From Candidatus Zixiibacteriota bacterium (lineage in GTDB: Bacteria > Zixibacteria > MSB-5A5 > GN15 > FEB-12), in assembly GCA_022564135.1 (NCBI GenBank), contig JADFLZ010000187.1:1-5228 (forward strand): 5,228 bases of DNA, given 5' to 3'. A model generated the notes under the pieces. The model worked only from the letters and a program-made list of their open reading frames with translations, was not told where the DNA came from and searched no databases. Position numbers and translations under genes: made by a program. Positions 1-5,228 of this stretch are shown here, one piece after another; position 1 is the first letter of the stretch, and the number at the start of each line of letters is the position of its first letter.

Positions 1-2
1 TG

Positions 3-2918
3 TCATATTCTGCCGGCGGGCTGCCATCGGCAATCCGCACCATGCAGCCCGAAGATATCAGAAATTTTAGAGAAACTTATTATCATTTAAATAATATGGG
101 TGCGGTGGTGTCTATCGGTGATGAAATTTCGCTCGCTGACTGCCTCGGCAGTCTTTCTAAAATTTTTGATGGAATTGAACCAAATTCAAAAGCAGGCGCT
201 GATCCGGCCGAGTTTGCCGCCAGTCTGCCTCAAGCGTCACCTCAAGAACAGGGGAAAATAACAACAGTAGGTTTTCCGAATAAAAATGAAAATGAGCCGG
301 GCATGTTAGTTTATGCCTGGCCGGCCGAAAGAGAAATGGGTCTCAAGGAATACCTTTTGTTTAATCTATTCGTCGAGAATCTTTCGTCGGGGCAAACATC
401 AAATTTGTACAAACGTTTTATTGATTCGCAAACAAGGTTGCTGGATATAGGGGCCAGTTCGTCGTTCGGCTGGATATCCGACCATCCGGGGCAGGCGCTG
501 TTTATCGGGTTTAGCAATGTCGGCCGTGATGCTACCAGCGAAAAGATGATTGACTCGGTACGTTCGGTTATTTTAAGAGAGATAGAAATAATTTCATCGT
601 TTGCGGATAATTCTCCTGAACTGCTTGAGTTCAACGAACGTCTGCGGTCGCTCTCGATCAATAACAAAAGAGAAATAAAAGAGTTTCTTAATTCACCTCC
701 ACGCTTTGGTTATCGCGGAACCGGCTCAAGGTGGTTCGATCATCTGCAGCTGCTTAAGGATGAAAAAGGGTTTGAGCGCGATGTTTCGGGTCAGGCTGCT
801 TTTGCGTTCGTTGACCAGATGCTTGACTCCGAAAAGAATTTCTGGCAAAAATATATTACAAATTGGAAACTATTGAGCACTACCCCTTTTGGAATAGCCA
901 CCCATCCCGACCCTGAAATGTTGACCGAAAGCGAAAATTCGCGAGAAAAAAGAATAGATGATTACGTGGTAAAGCTTCAAAAGAAGTACGAAGCTGACAG
1001 CAAGGAAGCTGCCATCGAAATCTACGAAAAAGAATATGCCAAAAATACTGAGATAATAGATGCCGAGGCTGCCACTATCGAGATGCCCCCGTTCGTAGAA
1101 AATCCGCCGCTGACGCTGGACGACCAGTTAAACTACACAGTCGAGAAACTTCCGGGCGGTGGTGACTGTGTTTATTCCCGCTTTGATAATATTTCGAGTA
1201 CAACCGTAGGACTGGTCTTTGATTTATATTCTGTGCCGGAGTCACTTCTGGTGTTCCTGCCGGTTTTGCCGACTGTCATGACGCAGATTGGCGTTATCAA
1301 AGACGGGCAGACGATTTCCTTCGATGAAATGAATCAGGCCATTAAAAGAGACATCCTGAGACTTAACGCCTACTTTTCTACCGGAAACCGCACCGAGCGC
1401 GTCGGTCTTACCGTAGAGGCGGCTGGCGGCGACAAGACTGAAACCGAAAAAGCTCTTAACTGGCTCAGCACGGCCTTATTTTCTCCGAATTTGAGCGAGG
1501 CGAATCTTCCTCGAATCAGAGATGCCGTAGATTTGAGGCTTAAATCTTTGCGCAATCGCATGCGTGGCTCTGAAGAGAGCTGGGTAAATGAACCGATGTA
1601 CGCCTACTGGCGGCAGCACAATTCTCTTTTTTTGAGCGCTCGTTGCTTTTTGACGCAGGCACATCTGGTCCATCGTCTGCGCTGGATGTTAAAATCTGCC
1701 GGTGACCAGGATCAGTTTATTTTCTTCGAAAAGTTCATGGGTCTGTTGTCGAGTGAACTTGAGCAATTAAAACGAGAACAAATTCAGACGCTTCTTTCGG
1801 CGCTTTCTTCGACGGACAATGAAATCAACCCGATGCAGCCTCTGGTATTAATGCTCAACTCTGCTCCCGAAAATGCCAAGCAGCTGCTTGCAGACGCTTT
1901 CAAAGATTTAACTCAAATCCTCTCTGATATCCCCGACAACAGTTTGTCCAAAGACTTAGTTTATCTTTGCAGTCAGATGACTATAGACCTGAAAAAGGAG
2001 CCAGCTGAGGCGCTTGGCTCTTTGAATCATCTGCTTGATATAATCAGGCATCAGGATAACGTACGCGCTTACATTGTATCAAATGAAGAGAACAACAAAA
2101 TAGCAATGCGCAAACTAACTGATATCGTCAGCAGACTGGCCGACGGAGAGTCTGAAAGATACAGCTATAATAGTTCGCCGCTCATTAATAACCGGCTGTC
2201 TGAGCGGACGCCTTTGTCATCAAAGCCTGTCTGTATTGGTCTGGTCAATGAAAATACCCGTTCAGGTGTGCATAATAATACTTCTAACTGTGCCTCATAT
2301 GAAGATACTGACCCGGAGACACTTTTGAAATTCCTTTCGGCTCGCCTTTATGGAGGCGGCGGAGCGCACTCAATGTTTATGAAAACCTGGGGCGCCGGGC
2401 TGGCTTATTCCAACGGACTCAGAAGTAACGAAAACGACGGCCGTTTGATTTATTACGCCGAGCGCTGTCCTGACCTGGCTCAGACAATGCAGTTTGTCAT
2501 AGACCAGCTGGAAAACGCCCCCTACGATCCGTCGCTGGCTGACTATGCCGTATCGCAGGCTTTCGCCGGAATTCGATCGGGCTCGACTTATGATTCGCGC
2601 GGCGAAGCGATGGCGGCTGATCTGGCCGACGGTCTGACGCCTGATGTTGTCAGACGCTTCAGAAACGGAATATTGAAACTTCGCCAGGACAGTGACCTGT
2701 ATGACAAGCTGCATAAGCGCATGGCTTCAACTTATGGTGAGGTTCTGCCCGGCTATGGCCCGACAACCAAAGAAGCCAATCAAAAATCCGATGCTATTAT
2801 TTTTGTGATCGGCCCCGAAAAACAACTGACTTCTTATGAGAAATATTTGAAAAGCGTAGAAGATGACATCACCCTTCATCGCATCTATCCCAGAGATTTC
2901 TGGATAGTGGCGAATTAG
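3..2918 (+). CDS. M16C-family zinc metallopeptidase (presequence protease-like), 5' end missing
   Basis: This is a large peptidase of the insulinase/pitrilysin superfamily, subfamily M16C (PreP/Cym1-like), whose members degrade peptides inside a closed two-half chamber. The frame is open from the first complete codon (base 3) and the stop is TAG at 2916-2918, giving 971 visible residues. The ATG at base 42 is internal, because the 13 residues before it belong to the family segment sGGxPxxI...F...YYHxxN that follows the catalytic domain's first half. The HxxEH zinc motif and distal Glu ligand must therefore lie left of the window. Counting from base 3, about residues 316-380 form a charged helical stretch like the M16C-associated linker domain. 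Residues near 398-430 (GLVFDLYSVPES) resemble the start of the third M16 domain. The C-terminal domain runs from about residue 740 and contains GAGLAYSNG with the conserved Tyr at 802. The visible part is longer than the equivalent part of PreP as I recall it, with an apparent helical insertion near residues 595-695. No cytosolic or exported location can be assigned without the N-terminus. Confidence 0.85.
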   Translation, partial: SYSAGGLPSAIRTMQPEDIRNFRETYYHLNNMGAVVSIGDEISLADCLGSLSKIFDGIEPNSKAGADPAEFAASLPQASPQEQGKITTVGFPNKNENEPGMLVYAWPAEREMGLKEYLLFNLFVENLSSGQTSNLYKRFIDSQTRLLDIGASSSFGWISDHPGQALFIGFSNVGRDATSEKMIDSVRSVILREIEIISSFADNSPELLEFNERLRSLSINNKREIKEFLNSPPRFGYRGTGSRWFDHLQLLKDEKGFERDVSGQAAFAFVDQMLDSEKNFWQKYITNWKLLSTTPFGIATHPDPEMLTESENSREKRIDDYVVKLQKKYEADSKEAAIEIYEKEYAKNTEIIDAEAATIEMPPFVENPPLTLDDQLNYTVEKLPGGGDCVYSRFDNISSTTVGLVFDLYSVPESLLVFLPVLPTVMTQIGVIKDGQTISFDEMNQAIKRDILRLNAYFSTGNRTERVGLTVEAAGGDKTETEKALNWLSTALFSPNLSEANLPRIRDAVDLRLKSLRNRMRGSEESWVNEPMYAYWRQHNSLFLSARCFLTQAHLVHRLRWMLKSAGDQDQFIFFEKFMGLLSSELEQLKREQIQTLLSALSSTDNEINPMQPLVLMLNSAPENAKQLLADAFKDLTQILSDIPDNSLSKDLVYLCSQMTIDLKKEPAEALGSLNHLLDIIRHQDNVRAYIVSNEENNKIAMRKLTDIVSRLADGESERYSYNSSPLINNRLSERTPLSSKPVCIGLVNENTRSGVHNNTSNCASYEDTDPETLLKFLSARLYGGGGAHSMFMKTWGAGLAYSNGLRSNENDGRLIYYAERCPDLAQTMQFVIDQLENAPYDPSLADYAVSQAFAGIRSGSTYDSRGEAMAADLADGLTPDVVRRFRNGILKLRQDSDLYDKLHKRMASTYGEVLPGYGPTTKEANQKSDAIIFVIGPEKQLTSYEKYLKSVEDDITLHRIYPRDFWIVAN

Positions 2919-2921
2919 GAG
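2917..2921 (+). promoter_or_regulatory. Shine-Dalgarno site of the peroxiredoxin-like gene
   Basis: AGGAG overlaps the last two bases of the upstream TAG stop codon and lies 14 nt before the ATG at 2936. This spacing is longer than usual, but no other start codon lies in frame between the site and the ATG. The overlap suggests translational coupling with the peptidase gene. Confidence 0.5.
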
Positions 2922-2935
2922 AACTTTTAGAAAGT

Positions 2936-3604
2936 ATGGAACATGCCCGACTTTCACTAACCGAACAGCTCAAACAGATGAGGGTGCAAAACCTGTCCAA
3001 GGCGACTGCTGAATCAAAACGAATTGGTCAGCAGATAATGGAAGAGCTAAATAATTTCAATATCGCCAATACCCATCTTAAAGCGGGGGACACCGCACCT
3101 CTGTTTGAACTACCCGATGCCTACGGCCGCATTGTAAATCTGGCGGACTTGCTCAAGCAAGGTCCGGTAGTTGTCAGTTTTTTTAGAGGCGCCTGGTGTT
3201 CTTTTTGCACGGCTGAACTTAGGTCGCTGCAGCAGAATTTGTATGAAATCATGCAGCTAAAATCCTCTCTGGTGGCTATTTCACCGCAGACCCCTGATAA
3301 GTCGCTCTTGACAGTTGAAAAAAATGAACTGACGTTTGAGGTGCTTTTAGATTTAGCAAATAAGACCGCCCACCAGTTTGGTATTGCTTATAAAGTTCCG
3401 GAGCTAATGAACAATATCCTGGCTGGCAGCGGCGTCAATCTTGAGGAGTATAACGGTTCCGAAAAATTTGAGTTGCCGATTCCGGCGACATATGTGGTGG
3501 ATACAGACTGCATTATAAAATACGCCTATGTAAATCCGGACTATTCGCAGAGAGCAGACCCAATCGAAATTATTGGGGCTCTTCGCCGGTTAAGAACAAA
3601 CTAA
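2936..3604 (+). CDS. Peroxiredoxin-like protein (AhpC/TSA family, CxxC type)
   Basis: This is a complete 222-residue thioredoxin-fold protein of the AhpC/TSA peroxiredoxin-like group, whose members reduce peroxides or act as thiol oxidoreductases. An N-terminal helical extension (about residues 1-45) precedes the domain. Next comes LKAGDTAPLFELPDAYGR (48-65), the usual opening strand of the fold, then VVVSFFRGAWCSFCTAELRSL (within 78-98) with Cys88 and Cys91. Aligned with the classical PxxxTxxC motif, Cys91 is the peroxidatic position, Cys88 replaces the Thr and Arg84 replaces the Pro; this R-G-x-W-C-x-x-C form is typical of the peroxiredoxin-like branch. The cis-Pro-type segment IPATYVVD is at 182-189, and a further Cys is at 192. 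There is no signal peptide, so it is probably cytoplasmic. The start is the first in-frame ATG after the upstream stop, and the stop is TAA. It follows the peptidase gene by 17 nt, probably in one operon. The exact substrate and electron donor cannot be read from the sequence. Confidence 0.88.
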   Translation: MEHARLSLTEQLKQMRVQNLSKATAESKRIGQQIMEELNNFNIANTHLKAGDTAPLFELPDAYGRIVNLADLLKQGPVVVSFFRGAWCSFCTAELRSLQQNLYEIMQLKSSLVAISPQTPDKSLLTVEKNELTFEVLLDLANKTAHQFGIAYKVPELMNNILAGSGVNLEEYNGSEKFELPIPATYVVDTDCIIKYAYVNPDYSQRADPIEIIGALRRLRTN

Positions 3605-3624
3605 CTTCCCCGTGTAATACTGCT

Positions 3625-4593
3625 TTACTTAATTAGTTCAGTCTCCGGGAAAAAACTTACCCAGGCAAACCAGTAAGATGAGATAACAGGAAAAGCCTCT
3701 GCAGTCTGATTATTTATTTCAATCCTGCCGGCCAGCCTTAATGAATCCGGCAAAGCAAAAGCAGCTACGGACATATCAGATACGTCATATGACAAATAGA
3801 TGCGCTTCGAATCATTTACTATCAGCGCAAATCCGTTTTTCTTTAGATAGCTTTCGGAAACCGCGAATTCGCTGTTTTCAAAACGAATGCCGTAGATTTT
3901 ATCTTTGCCGGCCAGCCTTTTGAAATTATCGACTCTGCCAAAAATACCCAACTTTTCTTTGTCGGCAAAGTAAGAGTCATAACGAGCACCATCAATTCTA
4001 TTGGTACTATCGGCAGGCTTTTTTAAGAGCTGGCCGTTTGGGTACTGTTTTTTAAAAGCAGCAAAAGTAGTGTGGCTAAAAGGGACGGTCTTGAGTTGGG
4101 CGCCTTCCATTTTACCCTGAATACATATTCCTGAAATTTGAGACCAGAGCGACTTGGTTTCCAAATCCTGCATGACCAGGGCGTCCTGCCAGAGTGATCC
4201 GGAGGCTTGAAAGGTGTAACGTTTGTTATCTATTTCGGCGGCATAAACTATGCCGGTAAAACAAAGTGGTCACCAGGTTACGGCGATAGCAGCCCCGCCT
4301 ATCTGTTCGTTTACTATTTCATGATGGTCCAGATGCCAGGTGCTGTAACCACGGGCATCGTCACCCCTGACTACGACCAGCAGCGGTTCATCGGCATAGT
4401 AAGTTTTTTCCGCTTCACTTACAGAAACGAACTCCGGCTCAAAAATTGCCGGTATACCACCGGGTTCGAGCAGGGTGTACATGGTATGTCCCTGAATCTC
4501 TGTTTGTTTTGGCTCCGAACGCTGCGCCAATACCGAACTGGTCAGCAGCATGGCAAATAACAACACAGAAACCAATCTGACTGGTTTAAACAT
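3625..4593 (-). CDS. Exported DUF3179-family protein, candidate selenoprotein (in-frame TGA read as Sec108)
   Basis: I read this as one 322-residue gene with TGA at 4270-4272 decoded as selenocysteine 108. ATG at 4593 has an AAGGGA site 6 nt upstream, and TAA at 3627-3625 ends it. Residues 1-23 are a Sec signal peptide (K3 and R6, a hydrophobic core at about 7-19, VLA cleavage before Gln24), so the mature protein is outside the cytoplasm. DUF3179 hallmarks run through both sides of the TGA in one frame. Before it are GGIPAIFEPEFVS (about 46-58), HHEIVNEQIGG (about 90-100) and AVTW (104-107). After it are PLCFTG (109-114), the MQDLETKSLWSQISG block (141-155), a Y-P-N-G-Q-L-L segment, RLAGKDKIYGIRF and a C-terminal YWFAWVSFFP. 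The family normally has CPLC here, so UGA replaces the first Cys and gives U-P-L-C. The C-terminal module is shorter than in the neighbouring paralogue. DUF3179 has no established function; the UxxC suggests redox or metal chemistry (inference). The alternative is a nonsense mutation in a pseudogene or a sequencing error, which I consider less likely. Confidence 0.83.
4239..4255 (-). promoter_or_regulatory. Candidate bacterial SECIS hairpin
   Basis: In the mRNA this reads CGGCAUA-GUU-UAUGCCG, a perfect 7-bp stem with a 3-nt loop; opening the last A-U pair gives a 5-nt AGUUU loop. It starts 14 nt after the UGA and its loop is 21 nt from the UGA. In Escherichia coli fdhF the minimal element is also a short stem-loop of about 17 nt placed about 11 nt after the UGA, with a G-U pair of loop bases needed for SelB binding; here the loop starts G-U. 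A possible lower stem pairs UUUGUU (4265-4260) with AACAAA (4227-4222). I cannot compute folding energies, and the hairpin lacks the bulged U known from fdhF. Confidence 0.7.
4270..4272 (-). other. Candidate selenocysteine codon (UGA, residue 108)
   Basis: The codon is TGA on the - strand, preceded by TGG (Trp) and followed by CCA CTT TGT (Pro-Leu-Cys). It occupies the first Cys position of the family's CPLC motif, giving a U-x-x-C redox pair. UGA followed by C is known as a weak termination context. Across roughly 1,700 codons in the four genes seen here, this is the only in-frame TGA. None of the four visible stop codons is TGA (TAG, TAA, TAA, TAA). Confidence 0.82.
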
Positions 4594-4599
4594 TTTTAA

Positions 4600-4605
4600 T
4601 CCCTT
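4600..4605 (-). promoter_or_regulatory. Shine-Dalgarno-like site of the DUF3179 selenoprotein gene
   Basis: AAGGGA in the mRNA lies 6 nt before the ATG at 4593, an ordinary spacing. Together with the clean signal peptide it supports this start. It lies within the 74-nt gap (4594-4667) after the upstream DUF3179 gene. I see no convincing promoter or terminator in that gap, so the two genes may be cotranscribed. Confidence 0.55.
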
Positions 4606-4667
4606 TCTCTATCGAATAAGAAATGAAAACAGGTCGGTTGACACAACTATAATTTTGGTAATCGCAC

Positions 4668-5228
4668 TTACGAACCGGGATTGTTGTCCGTACCGTCCCG
4701 AGCCTCAATTGAAAATATATTGAGATCAGGATAAAATGCAGCCAGAGCGAACCAATAGGCAACAAATGAAGTTGTGGCAGTTAACTGCTGGCCCTCTCTC
4801 GGACCGCTGACGGCAACTCCAAAAATATCCCACTTGTTACCCTCGGTATCCTCAAGTATAATCGGCAGGGAGTTTTGAACTGTCTTGAATGTCAGCACAG
4901 AATCATCAGCCAATTTGCGACTGAAGACGACCGCCAGATTTTTACCACTGCTTCCGGCGGCAACCACCGGCAGACCATTAAAATTATGAACGAAAATACT
5001 AACGCTGTCGGCAAAGTCTGAAATTCGATATGCTAAAGCGTTTCCATCGACAATTAAGCTCAGCACACGTTCTTTGCCCGGAAGTCTTGAGTCGCTATTT
5101 GATACCGGAAACAACAGTCGAAATTGATTTGTCCGGTAATCACCGTAAGGATATCTGCCATAGGGACGCGAAAATCCGGTGTTGGTAGAGACGACCAATG
5201 TATTGGGATACAATTCTTTCCAGGTTTT
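4668..5228 (-). CDS. DUF3179-family protein, C-terminal part (5' end beyond the right edge)
   Basis: The frame is open from the right edge of the window to TAA at 4670-4668, giving 186 visible residues. The TTG at 5213 is not the start, since the codons before it (K-T-W-K-E) continue the family segment W-K-E-L-Y-P-N-T-L-V-V-S-T. Family features in order are T-N-T-G-F-S-R-P-Y-G-R-Y-P-Y-G-D-Y, then FPVSNSDSRLPGKERVLSL, then a strand-rich segment ending in NKWDIFGVAVSGPREGQQL, then YWFALAAFYPDLNIF near the C-terminus. This is the canonical C-terminal arrangement of DUF3179 and is fuller than in the adjacent paralogue. The N-terminal half, with the HEIVND and CPLC motifs, is outside the window, so whether it carries Cys or Sec there cannot be seen. 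It lies 74 nt upstream of, and on the same strand as, the selenoprotein candidate, which indicates a tandem pair. Its biochemical role is unknown. Confidence 0.82.
   Translation of the reverse strand, partial: KTWKELYPNTLVVSTNTGFSRPYGRYPYGDYRTNQFRLLFPVSNSDSRLPGKERVLSLIVDGNALAYRISDFADSVSIFVHNFNGLPVVAAGSSGKNLAVVFSRKLADDSVLTFKTVQNSLPIILEDTEGNKWDIFGVAVSGPREGQQLTATTSFVAYWFALAAFYPDLNIFSIEARDGTDNNPGS

Noticed and set aside
42..44. ATG at 42 as the true start of the peptidase
   Set aside because: The open frame continues to the window edge, and the preceding codons (S-A-G-G-L-P-S-A-I) match the conserved M16 segment.
3605..3652. A bidirectional terminator between the convergent peroxiredoxin-like and DUF3179 genes
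   Set aside because: Only a 5-bp pairing (TTCCC with GGGAA) over a long loop can be drawn. There is no compact GC-rich hairpin with a T-run.
3726..3919. A 14-base direct repeat TGCCGGCCAGCCTT at 3726-3739 and 3906-3919
   Set aside because: Both copies are in the same reading frame and encode the same R-L-A-G motif of the DUF3179 protein. Two copies in coding sequence do not support a mobile or regulatory repeat.
3625..4173. A separate 182-aa gene starting at the ATG at 4173
   Set aside because: The 32 codons between the TGA and this ATG continue the DUF3179 homology in the same frame, and the protein would lack the family's N-terminal half.
4270..4272. The TGA as a plain nonsense mutation or sequencing error, making the gene a pseudogene
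   Set aside because: The stop hits the one conserved redox Cys column of the family. The downstream 214 codons stay open and family-like, and a SECIS-type hairpin lies at the right distance. It is not excluded, and is kept as the main alternative.
4638..4653. TTGACA and TATAAT on the + strand as a promoter
   Set aside because: The two hexamers are separated by only 4 nt rather than about 17, and they point into the antisense of the second DUF3179 gene.
3..5228. Genome-wide reassignment of TGA to Trp or Gly
   Set aside because: Only one in-frame TGA occurs in about 1,700 codons, while Trp is encoded by TGG and Gly by GGN throughout. A recoded genome would show many TGAs.

Overview
The window is a compact bacterial chromosome segment. 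The genes are tightly spaced, have Shine-Dalgarno-like sites and no introns, and one carries a clear signal peptide. Base composition looks balanced to slightly AT-rich by eye; I did not count it. The sequence alone does not fix the lineage. If the main call below is right, the organism decodes selenocysteine, so it should carry selA, selB, selC and selD elsewhere.

Layout. On the + strand, bases 3-2918 hold most of a large M16C (presequence-protease-like) metallopeptidase whose zinc-binding N-terminus lies left of the window. It is followed after 17 nt by a complete AhpC/TSA peroxiredoxin-like gene (2936-3604), probably in the same transcript. On the - strand, convergent with these, are two tandem DUF3179-family genes. 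The upstream one (4668-5228) is cut by the right edge and only its C-terminal part is visible. The downstream one (3625-4593) is complete but contains a single in-frame TGA at 4270-4272. There is no intergenic stretch over 300 bases; the three gaps are 17, 20 and 74 nt.

The main result is that this TGA falls exactly where DUF3179 proteins carry the first Cys of their conserved CPLC motif (V-T-W-UGA-P-L-C-x-T-G). The frame stays open and family-like for 214 codons after it. Fourteen nt downstream of the UGA, the mRNA holds a perfect 17-nt hairpin with a 7-bp stem and GUU loop, with its loop 21 nt from the UGA. This matches the geometry of a bacterial SECIS element. I therefore read 3625-4593 as one exported 322-residue selenoprotein with a U-x-x-C redox motif. 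A conventional gene call would split it into a truncated 107-aa protein and a 182-aa orphan. I do not recall a selenocysteine form of DUF3179 being described, but I could not search for one.

How the genes fit together is inference. A peroxiredoxin-like CxxC protein and an exported UxxC protein sit end to end, which is compatible with a thiol/selenol redox theme. They are convergent, however, so not one operon, and DUF3179 has no established function.
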